A DNA stretch of 64,000 nt from Kribbella pratensis. GTDB lineage: Bacteria > Actinomycetota > Actinomycetes > Propionibacteriales > Kribbellaceae. Every line of letters starts with the position of its first letter. Position 1 is the first letter of the stretch. The notes under the pieces were generated by a model. That model had not been told where the DNA came from, ran no database searches, and saw only the letters and a program-made list of their open reading frames with translations. Positions 23,557 through 33,145 of the stretch are shown piece after piece. The stretch is taken from assembly GCF_004366075.1 (NCBI RefSeq), contig NZ_SODU01000003.1, forward strand, positions 930,001 through 994,000, read 5' to 3'. A program made the translations under genes and the position numbers.

Positions 23557-24008
23557 GCATCATCCTGATCGCCGCGGTCGGACGGAACGGTGTGATCGGG
23601 CGGGACAACGATCTGCCCTGGCGGATCCGCGAGGACCTGCAACGGTTCAAGCAGCTCACCCTCGGCCACACCCTCGTGATGGGGCGCAAGACCTACGACT
23701 CGATCGGCCGCCCGCTCCCGGGCCGCCGTACGGTCGTCGTCACCCGGCAACCCGGCTGGTCCGCGGACGGCGTCGACATCACGTACTCCCTCGAAGAGGC
23801 TCTGAAGTACGACGGCACGCTGTACGTCGCCGGCGGCGGCGAGATCTACCGCCAGGCTCTCCCGTACGCCGACACCCTCGAGCTCACCGAGGTCGACCAG
23901 TCCCCCGACGGCGACGTCACCTTCCCGGAACTCGACCCGACCACCTGGACCGAGACCGCCCGCGACCCCCGGGAGGGCTTCTCCTTTGTCAGCTATCGCC
24001 GCAGCTAA
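23553..24008 (+). CDS. dfrA: Dihydrofolate reductase
   Basis: 151 residues. Reduces dihydrofolate produced by ThyA. Motifs: IAAVGRNGVIGRDNDLPWRI (substrate and Met20-type loop), REDLQRFK with the acidic catalytic residue, VMGRKTYDSIGRPLPGR, and LYVAGGGEIYRQAL for NADPH. It is translationally coupled to thyA. The length is short but complete for a chromosomal DHFR. Confidence 0.96.
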   Translation: MSIILIAAVGRNGVIGRDNDLPWRIREDLQRFKQLTLGHTLVMGRKTYDSIGRPLPGRRTVVVTRQPGWSADGVDITYSLEEALKYDGTLYVAGGGEIYRQALPYADTLELTEVDQSPDGDVTFPELDPTTWTETARDPREGFSFVSYRRS

Positions 24009-24106
24009 CAACGAGTAGGCAACAGCGTGACCAGGAAGACCTGGAACCGCGTAGATTGTGTGCGCGTCACGGAGGTATCCAGGGGCGCCTCTCGGAGGGG
24101 AACACG

Positions 24107-25369
24107 ATGACTGAAGCCGACAACACCGCTGCCCAGCCCGCTGCCGCGCAGCCCGCTGCGGCACCGCTGCAGCCGCCGACGGCCACCGCGCCGGGTCTGA
24201 TACTGACCGCACCGCCGCCGTCACAGCCGGTGGCCGAGACTGCCGCGCCGAGTATGGCTCCGGCCGTCGACCCGGCCGCATTGCCAGGGCTCGACAGCAA
24301 GGTGGACACCTTCCTGACGGCGCTGATGGCAGCCGAGCCCCGCTCGCCGGAGTTCGCGTCGAAGGCCGGTGACGTGCGCAGCATGGGCGACGTCGACATC
24401 CGCGCCGCGGCCGAGAGCTCGAACCGGCTGCTCCAGTCGCCGGTGCGGGCGCTGCAGGAAGGCGGCCTGTCGGAGGGTTCGACCGTCGGCAAGACCCTGC
24501 TCGAGCTGCGCCGTACGGTCGAAGACCTGGACCCGAAGGAAGCCACGGGGGTGAAGAAGCTCCTCGGGATGATCCCGTTCGGGGACAAGATCGAGGACTA
24601 CTTCCGCAAGTACCAGACCGCGCAGAGCCACCTCGAGGGCATCCTGCACGCGCTGCGCAACGGTCAGGACGAGCTCGGTAAGGACAACGCCGCGCTGAAC
24701 CTGGAGAAGCAGCAGCTCTGGGACGCGATGACGCGGCTGAACCAGTACGTGTACGTCGCCGAGCGCCTGGACGCGCGGCTGTCCGCAGCGATCGCGGAGC
24801 TGGAGGTGACCAACCCGGAGAAGGCGAAGGCATTCCGCGAGGACGTGCTGTTCTACGTCCGGCAGAAGCACCAGGACCTGCTCACGCAGCTGGCCGTGTC
24901 GATCCAGAACTACCTGGCCATCGACATCGTGATCAAGAACAACATCGAGCTGATCAAGGGCGTCGACCGGGCGTCCACGACCACGGTCTCGGCGCTGCGT
25001 ACGGCGGTCATCGTCGCGCAGGCACTCGGTAACCAGAAGCTCGTGCTGGACCAGATCACCGCACTGAACACGACCACCAGCGGGATGATCGAGCGCACCT
25101 CGGAGATGCTGCGCGACAACTCGGTGGCGATCCAGCAGCAGGCCGCGTCCGCGACGATCGGGCTGCCGCAGCTGCAGGCCGCGTTCGCGAACATCTACGC
25201 GACCATGGACGCGATCGACACGTTCAAGGGCGAGGCGCTGGACAACATGGCCGCGACGATCGGCACGCTGGAGAACGAGGTGACCAAGTCCCGCACGTAT
25301 CTGGAACGGGTCGCCCAGCAGAACCAGCAGGTCGTCCACGGCAGCCTCGACCTCAACCTCGATCGCTGA
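24107..25369 (+). CDS. telA: TelA-family protein (toxic anion resistance)
   Basis: 420 residues. The N-terminal 75 residues are Ala/Pro-rich and probably disordered; the rest is the long helical TelA domain (LLELRRTVEDLDPKEATG, LLGMIPFGDKIEDYFRKYQT, AERLDARLSAAIAELE, GNQKLVLDQITALNTTT). TelA proteins accompany tellurite resistance and envelope-stress modules; their mechanism is unknown. ATG 24107 follows GGAGGGG. It is the first gene of a ten-gene co-directional block that includes PknG, so it probably serves that signalling complex. Confidence 0.9.
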   Translation: MTEADNTAAQPAAAQPAAAPLQPPTATAPGLILTAPPPSQPVAETAAPSMAPAVDPAALPGLDSKVDTFLTALMAAEPRSPEFASKAGDVRSMGDVDIRAAAESSNRLLQSPVRALQEGGLSEGSTVGKTLLELRRTVEDLDPKEATGVKKLLGMIPFGDKIEDYFRKYQTAQSHLEGILHALRNGQDELGKDNAALNLEKQQLWDAMTRLNQYVYVAERLDARLSAAIAELEVTNPEKAKAFREDVLFYVRQKHQDLLTQLAVSIQNYLAIDIVIKNNIELIKGVDRASTTTVSALRTAVIVAQALGNQKLVLDQITALNTTTSGMIERTSEMLRDNSVAIQQQAASATIGLPQLQAAFANIYATMDAIDTFKGEALDNMAATIGTLENEVTKSRTYLERVAQQNQQVVHGSLDLNLDR

Positions 25370-25410
25370 TCCACACCACCACCATCTGAGAGCGAGAGAC
25401 GGGGGACTGC

Positions 25411-25992
25411 ATGGCGCTCGGCGACTTCTTTGCGCGGCTGACCGGTCGCAAGGAGGAGCCCGAGCCTGCCCCGATCCCCCGGCCGCCGACGAACGACGAC
25501 CTGCTGGCGGCGCTGGTCCGCGTCGAGCAGCTGGTCGCGGGCGGCGCCGTACCGGCCGTCGTCGCCTCGCGGGTCGCCCGGGTGGTTCGCGTCGTCCGGG
25601 AAACCATCCCGCGGCTCGGGAACCTGGGCGGCAGCGTGCAGGCGTACTCCGTGATGGCGACGGCGACCGACTACCTGCCGGAGGCGATCGGCGGGTACCT
25701 GCGGCTGCCGCGGCAGTGGGCCGACACGCGTCCGGTGGACCGCGGCAAGACGTCGCTGATGATCCTGATCGACCAGTTGGACCTCTTGGCCGCGACGATG
25801 GACAAGGTCTTCGACGCGGTGAACCGCGCCGACGCGGCGGCGCTGATCGCCCACGGCAGGTTCCTGCAGGAGAAGTTCGGCACCGGCTCCACCGGCGGAG
25901 GCTTGGCCCTCGGCCCGACCGAGTCGACCCCGCCGCCCGACCTGGGACCGGCGGGACCACTGGCACCACCACCTGGACGAGGAGGGTCATGA
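25411..25992 (+). CDS. Unknown helical protein of the PknG block
   Basis: 193 residues with no recognised domain. The N-terminus (LGDFFARLTGRKEEPEP) is amphipathic, followed by a helical core (DDLLAALVRVEQLVAGG, then VVASRVARVVRVVRETIPR, then LLAATMDKVFDAVNRAD) and a Pro/Gly-rich tail. TelA genes in Bacillus are preceded by xpaC, whose product is also small and helical; this gene may be a counterpart, but no convincing sequence link could be made by eye. The stop overlaps the AAA-ATPase start by 4 bases. Confidence 0.72.
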   Translation: MALGDFFARLTGRKEEPEPAPIPRPPTNDDLLAALVRVEQLVAGGAVPAVVASRVARVVRVVRETIPRLGNLGGSVQAYSVMATATDYLPEAIGGYLRLPRQWADTRPVDRGKTSLMILIDQLDLLAATMDKVFDAVNRADAAALIAHGRFLQEKFGTGSTGGGLALGPTESTPPPDLGPAGPLAPPPGRGGS

Positions 25993-27365
25993 GCGGCGCG
26001 GGGGGAAAGTCTCTGCAGCAGGCGTTGTCCGAGCTGCTCGTGGTCGCCGGCCGCGCCGGTGTCGCCGACGATCGGGCCCGGTCGGAGGCGCTGTCGCTGG
26101 CCGCCGCACTGGCCGAGTCGGCACCCGGTGCGCCCGCCGACTGGGGCAAGGCGTTCGAGGGCGCGACGACGCAGGACTTCTTCGACGCCGCCGTCCGCGG
26201 ACGGCGTTGGCGCGGGGCCCCGACGGCTGTCCTGACCGAGCTGATCGCCAACGGCTCGGCAGAGAAGACGGCGTACGCCGAAGCTCTGGCGGAGGTTGCA
26301 TCCGCAGCCTGCACGTTGGGTGAGCCCACGATGCGGGTCGTCGGTAACGCGTCGGTGGCAGCTGCTGCCCAGCTACAAGCTGCTGGTGCCCGTCCGCTGC
26401 AGGTTGCATCGACCCCTCAGCCGAAGACCCCGGAAGCACCGCAGGAAGAAGCGGCGGCAGCGGAAGAGCCGGCCAAGACGGTTGAGGAGTTGCTGGCTGA
26501 GCTCGACGAGCTGACCGGGCTGGCTCGGGTCAAGCGCGAGGTGCACCGGCAGGTCGCCGTACTGCGGGTTGAGAAGTTGCGGACCGAGGCGGGCCTGAAG
26601 AGCCCGACGATCACGCGGCACCTGGTGTTCGTGGGGAATCCGGGCACCGGTAAGACGACCGTCGCGCGGCTGGTGAGCGGGATCTACAAGGCGCTCGGCC
26701 TGCTGTCGAAGGGGCAACTGGTGGAGGTCGACCGCTCCGAGCTCGTCGCCGGGTATCTCGGTCAGACCGCGACGAAGACCGCCGAGGTGGTCGCCTCCGC
26801 GGCGGGCGGCGTGCTGTTCATCGACGAGGCGTACAGCCTGACCGCCGGCGACCGGGGCGCCGACCAGTACGGGCGAGAAGCCGTCGACACGCTGGTCAAG
26901 GAGATGGAGGACCGGCGCGACGACCTGGTCGTGATCGTTGCCGGATACCCCGAGCCGATGGAAGTGTTCATCGCCGCGAACCCCGGGCTGGCCAGCCGGT
27001 TCCGGACCACGATCGAGTTCGAGAACTACAGCGACGACGAACTCACCGACATTCTCACCGGGCTCGCCGAGGCCGCGGACTACGAACTGGTTCCGGAGGC
27101 GGTGGAGAAGTTCCACGAGGTGCTCGCCGCGACTCCGCGGGACAGCTCGTTCGGCAACGGACGGTTCGCGCGCAACGTGCTGGAGGCCGCGATCGGGCGG
27201 CACGCCTGGCGGCTCCGCGACGTACCGGCTCCCACGACGACCCAGCTGCGTCAGATCCTCGCCGAGGACCTCACCGAGCAGCCCGCCGACGCCGTTGATC
27301 CCGAAGAGCCGGCGACAGCCGGTACTTCGGACGTCACGGAGATCGAACAAGGAGAAGAGGCGTGA
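25989..27365 (+). CDS. AAA ATPase, CbxX/CfqX type
   Basis: 458 residues. A helical N-terminal domain and an acidic linker precede the AAA core from about residue 155: ELDELTGLARVKREVHRQV, Walker A GNPGTGKTTVARL (about 216-228), Walker B GVLFIDEAYSL (about 275-285), sensor region VIVAGYPEPM and arginine-finger region NPGLASRF, then a lid (FGNGRFARNVLEAAIGRHA). CbxX-type ATPases are remodelling chaperones (RuBisCO activase, ESX EccA). Here a likely job is to remodel a partner in the PknG/TelA assembly (inference). It overlaps both neighbours by 4 bases. Confidence 0.9.
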   Translation: MSGAGGKSLQQALSELLVVAGRAGVADDRARSEALSLAAALAESAPGAPADWGKAFEGATTQDFFDAAVRGRRWRGAPTAVLTELIANGSAEKTAYAEALAEVASAACTLGEPTMRVVGNASVAAAAQLQAAGARPLQVASTPQPKTPEAPQEEAAAAEEPAKTVEELLAELDELTGLARVKREVHRQVAVLRVEKLRTEAGLKSPTITRHLVFVGNPGTGKTTVARLVSGIYKALGLLSKGQLVEVDRSELVAGYLGQTATKTAEVVASAAGGVLFIDEAYSLTAGDRGADQYGREAVDTLVKEMEDRRDDLVVIVAGYPEPMEVFIAANPGLASRFRTTIEFENYSDDELTDILTGLAEAADYELVPEAVEKFHEVLAATPRDSSFGNGRFARNVLEAAIGRHAWRLRDVPAPTTTQLRQILAEDLTEQPADAVDPEEPATAGTSDVTEIEQGEEA

Positions 27366-28690
27366 CCCAGACGCAGAGTGCGCCGCCCGCGACCGTGCCG
27401 ACGGCCCCACCGCCGGGTACGACGCTGCAGGCGCCGAACGCCAGGACCGCCGGCCCCCGCGGCGCCGTCGCGCAGTGGTTCGAAGGTACGCCGGGCCGGA
27501 TGCGCGCGTTCCTGATCCTGGCCGCCGCGATGAGTGTGGTGTTCGGCCTGGCCGCCGCGCAGGGCTTCAGTCAGTCCGACGGCGCCCTCGACCGGGCGCA
27601 GGCGAACACCGCCCAACTGGTCCGCATCCAGGCGATCCACACCAACCTGGTCAGCGCGAACGCCGACGCCACCAACGCGTTCCTGGTCGGCGGTCTCGAG
27701 CCGCCGGAGCAGCGTGCGCACTTCGTCAACTCGCTGGCCGCGGCCGCCGGGCTGATCGCCGAGGCCGCGACCGCGCAGCCCGCGGACCGCGACGTGCTCG
27801 GCGCACTCAACAAGACGCTGATCACGTACGGCGGCCTGATCGAGCAGGCCCGTGCCAACAACCGCCAAGGTCTCCCGATCGGTTCGCAGTACCTGAAGGA
27901 CGCGAACTCGGTGCTGCAGGACGACTCGCTGCCGCTGGTGAAGGCGCTGGTCGAGGCGAACGAGAAGCGCGTCGACACCGAGTTCGACGGGATCAGCCAG
28001 GGCACCATCTGGATCCTCGTCGGGGGTCTGCTCAGCCTGGCGGTCTTCGCGATCACACTGCGCTGGCTGGCCCGCCGTACGCACCGCTACCTGAACGTCC
28101 CGATCGCCGCCGGCGCGGCTCTCGTCCTGCTGACCACCGTCGTCGGCGGGGTTTCACTCGCCGGCGCGTCGAACTCCGCGAAGGACACGCGGAGTTCCGA
28201 GTACGAGCGGACCCTGGCGCTGTCCCGCGCCCGGATCGCGGCGTACGACGCTCGCTCGAACGAGAGCCTGACCTTGATCGCACGCGGCTCCGGCGACGCC
28301 TTCGACAAGGCGTACACCGCCGCGGCTGCCCAGGTCGACGAGCAACTGGGCAAGGTCGGCGGCAACGGCGGCAACCTGCAGCAGCTGTGGACCGCCTACA
28401 AGTCGGTCCACGACAAGGTGCGGGAGACCGACGCGAAGCAGGGCAACTGGGACGGTGCCGTTGCGATGGCCGTCGGCAAGGACGAGACCAACAGCTCGGT
28501 CGATACGTTCAACGCCTTCGACTCCTCGTCCAACCAGCAGCTGACCCGGACCAGTACCGGGGTGCAGAGCGAACTGAAGGATGCGCGCGACGGTCTTCCG
28601 CCGATCGGCTGGCTCGGCGTACCGCTCGGCATCCTGGCCGCACTACTGGTCGCCTGGGGCATGTCGCAGCGTCTGGAGGAGTACCGATGA
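27362..28690 (+). CDS. glnX: GlnX-like transmembrane relay protein
   Basis: 442 residues, close to the mycobacterial GlnX length. After a Pro-rich N-terminus there is a transmembrane helix (about 48-66), an extracytoplasmic four-helix-type sensor domain, two central helices (about 218-233 and 242-262), a second extracytoplasmic helical domain and a last transmembrane helix (about 420-438), ending in a short cytoplasmic tail. It lies directly before a GlnH-type lipoprotein and two genes before pknG, the order known from mycobacteria, where GlnX passes the ligand state of GlnH across the membrane to PknG. Start is GTG within a 4-base overlap. Confidence 0.82.
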   Translation: MTQTQSAPPATVPTAPPPGTTLQAPNARTAGPRGAVAQWFEGTPGRMRAFLILAAAMSVVFGLAAAQGFSQSDGALDRAQANTAQLVRIQAIHTNLVSANADATNAFLVGGLEPPEQRAHFVNSLAAAAGLIAEAATAQPADRDVLGALNKTLITYGGLIEQARANNRQGLPIGSQYLKDANSVLQDDSLPLVKALVEANEKRVDTEFDGISQGTIWILVGGLLSLAVFAITLRWLARRTHRYLNVPIAAGAALVLLTTVVGGVSLAGASNSAKDTRSSEYERTLALSRARIAAYDARSNESLTLIARGSGDAFDKAYTAAAAQVDEQLGKVGGNGGNLQQLWTAYKSVHDKVRETDAKQGNWDGAVAMAVGKDETNSSVDTFNAFDSSSNQQLTRTSTGVQSELKDARDGLPPIGWLGVPLGILAALLVAWGMSQRLEEYR

Positions 28691-29682
28691 AGAAACTGAT
28701 CCCACTCGCCGCGGCCACCGCCCTACTCCTCACCGCCTGCGGCAACGCCAACTACGCCACCACCCAGATCCCGCCGGTGCCGTCGCCGTCGGTCGCCGCC
28801 CCGGCCACGCCGGCGCCGGAGAACTGCAAGGGCGTGGATCCGCTCGCGTCCTACCAGCCGGACGGCCCATTGCCGGATCCGAAGGGGCCGATGCCGGCCG
28901 GCACCTGGATGGAGACCATCAAGAAGCGCGGCCGCCTGATCGCCGGTGTGTCCGCGGACAGCTTCAACCTCGGCTACCGGGACCCGATCACCGGTCAGAT
29001 CCAGGGCTTCGACATCGACATGATCTACGCGGTCGCGGACGCGATCTTCGGCAAGCCCGCGCCGGGCGAGGCGCACAAGGTCGAGTTGCGGGTGATTTCC
29101 AGCCCGGCCCGGATCCCGTCGCTGCGCGACACCAAGAACCCGGTCGACATCGTCGCCCGGAACATGACCATCAACTGTTCCCGCTGGGACCAGATCGCGT
29201 TCTCGGCCGAGTACTACCGCTCCGGCCAGAAGACACTGGTGCAGCTCGACTCCACTGCCAAGAACGCCGATGATCTGTCCGATCAGACGATCTGCGCGCC
29301 GGCCGGGTCGACCAGCCTGGACAACCTGAAGAAGCGCAACCCGAAGATCAAACCGATCACGGCCGACACCGACACCGGTTGTCTGGTGCTGTTCCAGCAG
29401 GGCAAGGCGCAGGGCATCAGCGGTGACGACACGGTGCTCGCCGGCGATGTCGCGCAGGATCCGTACGCCAAGGTGCTCCCCGAACGGTTCAGCGAGGAGC
29501 CTTACGGCCTGGGCATCTCACTTCAGCACCCGGAGTTCGTGAAGTTCGTGAACGGTGTGCTCGAGCAGATCAAGCTCAACGGTTACTGGAAGGCGTCGTA
29601 CGACAGATGGTTGGAGCCTGCTCTCGGTAAGGCGCCGGCGCCACCAGTAGCCCGTTACGGCCGACCGATTCCGCCGAAATGA
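28687..29682 (+). CDS. glnH: GlnH amino-acid-binding lipoprotein (PknG pathway sensor)
   Basis: 331 residues. Lipoprotein signal with lipobox LLTACGN, a Pro-rich linker, then a type 2 amino-acid-binding fold (RGRLIAGVSADSFNLGYRDP, IQGFDIDMIYAVADAIFG, IVARNMTINCSRWDQIAFSA, GISGDDTVLAGDV). In mycobacteria GlnH binds glutamate and aspartate outside the membrane and signals through GlnX to PknG. No permease or transport ATPase gene is present nearby, which supports sensing rather than uptake. Coupled by 4-base overlaps to both neighbours. Confidence 0.9.
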   Translation: MKKLIPLAAATALLLTACGNANYATTQIPPVPSPSVAAPATPAPENCKGVDPLASYQPDGPLPDPKGPMPAGTWMETIKKRGRLIAGVSADSFNLGYRDPITGQIQGFDIDMIYAVADAIFGKPAPGEAHKVELRVISSPARIPSLRDTKNPVDIVARNMTINCSRWDQIAFSAEYYRSGQKTLVQLDSTAKNADDLSDQTICAPAGSTSLDNLKKRNPKIKPITADTDTGCLVLFQQGKAQGISGDDTVLAGDVAQDPYAKVLPERFSEEPYGLGISLQHPEFVKFVNGVLEQIKLNGYWKASYDRWLEPALGKAPAPPVARYGRPIPPK

Positions 29683-30794
29683 CCGTTCGTACGCCGATTG
29701 TTTCGGCGCCGGCGCCGCCGGGGCGGATGGGGAGCAGTGTTCCGGCTGCGGAGCTGCTTTCTTACCTCGGTGCGCTCGGGGAGTGGCGGGATCGGCGGAA
29801 GGCGGAGCTGGACGAGCTGGATCAGGCCGCCCTGCACTCGCCCGACGGGGATGCCCTCAATGCCGACATCGTGCTCAGCATGACGGTCTGGAAGGCGGTC
29901 TCGGACCGGTACGAGTTGATCCTGGTCACCTGGGACTCCGGCCGGGTCGGGCAGACCGAGACCGAGCGGATCTCCACGCTGATCTGGGGCGGCCTGGACG
30001 CCGGCGGCGCCGGTGGTTCGCTGCCCGTTTCGCTGCCCGAGGCCTGCAAACTGTCGGACGCGCTGGCTTCCAGCCTGCGCGCGAAGCTCGATCTCCAACC
30101 CGGCGACGCCGACCTGGCCGCCCGGCTGCGGCAGTTGCGCGCGCAGGTGGAGCGGATCAGCGACCTGGTCAAGCAGGAGCCCGCGAACGTACGCAACGAC
30201 GCGCTCGCCAAGCATCACGACCTCGACCGCCGAGTGACGGACCTTGCCGAACGCAACAAACGCGGTGCCGACATCGGCGGGCTGATCGGCCCGCTGGACA
30301 TGGACGCGGCGCGCACAGAGCGGGATCTGATCGTCGGCGCCGCCACCCGTAAGGAACGCGCCGCCGACGTTGCCCGGGCCCGCACCGTACGCAGCGAGCT
30401 GGAAGCTCAAGGAAAGGCGGTGCGCGCGTTGGCGGACAAGGCTGTCGCCACGGTCAGTCCGGCCCCGCGTCTCGCCGTACCGGATGTGACTGCGCTGGGG
30501 CCGGTGCCGAACACCCCTGCCGAGCTGGAGAAGTACCTGACCCGGTTGGACGCCGTACGGCGGGCGCTCGGTCAGGCGCAGGCGGCGTACGGCGCTGCTC
30601 TGCAACGACGTGACGAGCTGGCCCAACTGCTGGACGCCTATCAGGTGAAGGCGGCAAGTGTTGCCCCAGGCAACGAAGATCTCGCCGAGCTGTACCGGCG
30701 CGGCCGAGCGGTGATCGAGACCGAGCCGGTGGAACTGGCTCGCCTCGGCGCACTGGTAGCGGCCTACCAGGCCTACCTGGAAGGGACGAAATGA
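29679..30794 (+). CDS. Unknown helical protein between GlnH and PknG
   Basis: 371 residues, no signal peptide, no domain recognised. The sequence is dominated by long charged helices with coiled-coil character (EWRDRRKAELDELDQAALHS, LAARLRQLRAQVERISDLVK, LTRLDAVRRALGQAQAAYGA, LQRRDELAQLLDAYQVK). It is absent from the mycobacterial glnX-glnH-pknG set, so it is an added component. Coupling on both sides (4-base overlaps) and lack of membrane segments suggest a cytoplasmic scaffold for PknG or the AAA protein (inference). Confidence 0.75.
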   Translation: MTVRTPIVSAPAPPGRMGSSVPAAELLSYLGALGEWRDRRKAELDELDQAALHSPDGDALNADIVLSMTVWKAVSDRYELILVTWDSGRVGQTETERISTLIWGGLDAGGAGGSLPVSLPEACKLSDALASSLRAKLDLQPGDADLAARLRQLRAQVERISDLVKQEPANVRNDALAKHHDLDRRVTDLAERNKRGADIGGLIGPLDMDAARTERDLIVGAATRKERAADVARARTVRSELEAQGKAVRALADKAVATVSPAPRLAVPDVTALGPVPNTPAELEKYLTRLDAVRRALGQAQAAYGAALQRRDELAQLLDAYQVKAASVAPGNEDLAELYRRGRAVIETEPVELARLGALVAAYQAYLEGTK

Positions 30795-33145
30795 CGACCA
30801 ACACCGCCTGCACCCAGCCGGGCTGTACCGGCTCCATCGTGGACGGGTACTGCGACGTCTGCGGCTCCCCCGCCGCGGCGAGTGCCGCCGCGCCGGCTGC
30901 TGCTCCTGCGACTGGTGCGTGCACACAGCCGGGCTGCACGGGGACCTACGTCGACGGGTACTGCGACGTGTGCGGCTCGCCCGCGCCGGACGGCGGCACC
31001 GCGACGGCTGCCGAGCCGGACGCGCTGAGCACGGTGTCGACCGTCTCCCGCGCCTCCAACCGGCTGGCCTCCACGCCACTCGGCTCGGCGCGGGCGGCGC
31101 AGGCCGGCTCGAAGCTGACCCGCAAACTCGGTACGTCGTCCACCCGGCTGCGCGGCGCGCGGCTCGGCGCCGGACTGACCCACGTGCCGACGATCCCGGC
31201 GATCGACGCGAGCAAGGCGATCCTGGCCAACCCGATGGTCCCGGAGGACCGCCGGAACTGCCCGAACTGCGGCCACCCGGTCGGCCGCTCCCGCAACGGC
31301 CAGCCCGGCCGGACCGAGGGTTTCTGCCCGAACTGCCGCAACCGGTTCTCGTTCTCGCCGAAGCTGCAGGACGGCGACCTGGTCGGCGGGCAGTACCTGG
31401 TCCGCGGCTGCCTCGCGCACGGTGGCTTCGGCTGGATCTACCTGGCCCAGGACCAGAACGTGTCCAACCGCTGGGTGGTCCTGAAGGGCCTGCTGAACTC
31501 CGAGGACCCGGACGCGGTCGCGGCGGCGATCGCGGAGCAGCAGTTCCTGGCCCGCGTCGAGCACCCGCTGATCGTCGAGATCTACAACTTCGTCACTCAC
31601 GACGGCGCCGGCTACATCGTCATGGAGTACGTCGGCGGCACCTCGCTGAAGACCCTGCTCAAGGAGCGGATGGCCGCCAACAACGGTCAGTACGACGCGC
31701 TGCCGATCGACCAGGCGATCGCGTACCTGCTGGAGATCCTGCCGGCGTTCTCCTACCTGCACGATCTCGGACTGGTGTACTGCGACTTCAAGCCGGACAA
31801 CATCATCCAGGTCGGTGACGCGGTCAAGCTGATCGACCTCGGCGGTGTCCGGCGGATCGACGACCCGGACTCGGCGATCTACGGCACGGTCGGCTTCCAG
31901 GCACCCGAGATCGCCGAGGTCGGACCGTCGGTCGCCTCCGACATCTACACGCTCGGCCGGACGCTGTGCGTGCTCGCGATGGAGTTCCGCGGTTACCAGA
32001 GCCGGTACGTCGACACGCTGCCGCCGGTGGCCGAGGTGCCGCTCTTCCAGAAGTACGACTCGGTGTACCGCCTGCTGGCCAAGGCGTGCGCGAAGGATCC
32101 CGCGGACCGGTTCCAGTCCGCCGACGAGTTCCGCGTGCAGTTGCTCGGCGTACTGCGTGAGGTCGTCGCCGACAAGCAGGGCGTCAAGGCGGCACAGCAC
32201 TCGGCGTCGTCGCTCCTGTTCGGGACGCCGGGTGACAGGGCCGCCGGACTGGGTGAGGCGGCCCAGCCGTGGCAGCAGCTGCCGTCGCTGGCACCGGACG
32301 ACAGCGACAAGATGGCCGGCTGGCTCAAGACGGTCAGCGTGCCGGACCCCGTGAAGCGGCTCGAGTTGCTGGTCGACGCGCCGGAGCAGTCGCCGCAGAC
32401 GCTGCTGGAGGTCGCAGAGGCGGCGCTGGAGGTCGGACCGGAGCGCTACGACATGGTCGACACCGCGGTGGCCGACCTGCTCAACGAAGACCCGTGGGAG
32501 TGGCGTGCGGTCTGGATGGCCGGACTGGTCGCCCTGGCCCGTGGCGACTCGGCAACGGCGCAGTCCGCGTTCAACGCCGTCTACGGCCAGGTGCCGGGTG
32601 AGCTGGCGCCGAAACTGGCGCTGGCGATCGCCTGTGAGCACAGTGGTGAGTTCGACGTTGCCGAGGGCCTCTACCTCACCTGTGCGCGCACCGATGCCAA
32701 CTACATCGCGGCCTCGGCGTTCGGCCTGACCAACATCAGGACCTCCCGCAACGACGTGGACGGTGCGCTCAACGCGCTCGACCTGGTGCCACGGACCAGC
32801 GGCGAGTACGTGCGGGCCCGTCGCCTGCGAGCCGGTGTGCTGGCAGGATCGGGGCGTGGCCTTCCCGCGCTCGCCCAGGCGATGGACAGCATCGCGACGC
32901 TGACCATCGACCCGGTCGACCGGGCCAACCTGGCCGCGAACGTGTTCCGGACCGCGCTCGCCGAGGTCCAGCAGTCCGGTCCGCAGGAAGCTCTGCGGAT
33001 CGACGGACGGGCAGCCACCGAGACCTCCCTGCGGGACGGGCTCGAGGCCACCTACCGGCTGCTGGCCGACCAGGCGCAGACCCGGCGGGAACGGATCGCC
33101 ATGGTCGACCAGGCCAACGAGGTTCGAGGATGGACGTTGCGATGA
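30791..33145 (+). CDS. pknG: Serine/threonine protein kinase PknG
   Basis: 784 residues. Two near-identical zinc-ribbon modules at the N-terminus (CTQPGCTGSIVDGYCDVCGS and CTQPGCTGTYVDGYCDVCGS, about residues 5-70), then a rubredoxin-like domain (CPNCGHPVGR...GFCPNCRN, about 157-182). The kinase core carries Lys in WVVLKGL (residue 232), HRD-region YCDFKPDNI (about 330) and LIDLGGVRRI in place of DFG. A TPR-rich C-terminus follows, as in mycobacterial PknG. Soluble kinase controlling glutamate metabolism through FHA proteins in relatives. The doubled N-terminal ribbons are extra compared with mycobacteria. It is coupled to the PP2C gene downstream. Confidence 0.96.
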   Translation: MTTNTACTQPGCTGSIVDGYCDVCGSPAAASAAAPAAAPATGACTQPGCTGTYVDGYCDVCGSPAPDGGTATAAEPDALSTVSTVSRASNRLASTPLGSARAAQAGSKLTRKLGTSSTRLRGARLGAGLTHVPTIPAIDASKAILANPMVPEDRRNCPNCGHPVGRSRNGQPGRTEGFCPNCRNRFSFSPKLQDGDLVGGQYLVRGCLAHGGFGWIYLAQDQNVSNRWVVLKGLLNSEDPDAVAAAIAEQQFLARVEHPLIVEIYNFVTHDGAGYIVMEYVGGTSLKTLLKERMAANNGQYDALPIDQAIAYLLEILPAFSYLHDLGLVYCDFKPDNIIQVGDAVKLIDLGGVRRIDDPDSAIYGTVGFQAPEIAEVGPSVASDIYTLGRTLCVLAMEFRGYQSRYVDTLPPVAEVPLFQKYDSVYRLLAKACAKDPADRFQSADEFRVQLLGVLREVVADKQGVKAAQHSASSLLFGTPGDRAAGLGEAAQPWQQLPSLAPDDSDKMAGWLKTVSVPDPVKRLELLVDAPEQSPQTLLEVAEAALEVGPERYDMVDTAVADLLNEDPWEWRAVWMAGLVALARGDSATAQSAFNAVYGQVPGELAPKLALAIACEHSGEFDVAEGLYLTCARTDANYIAASAFGLTNIRTSRNDVDGALNALDLVPRTSGEYVRARRLRAGVLAGSGRGLPALAQAMDSIATLTIDPVDRANLAANVFRTALAEVQQSGPQEALRIDGRAATETSLRDGLEATYRLLADQAQTRRERIAMVDQANEVRGWTLR

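Noticed and set aside
25411..25992. XpaC assignment
   Set aside because: Only genomic position next to telA supports it; no sequence motif could be matched.
26938..28686. Long in-frame extension upstream of GlnH
   Set aside because: It overlaps the AAA ATPase and GlnX in another frame; the lipoprotein signal peptide starts at 28687.
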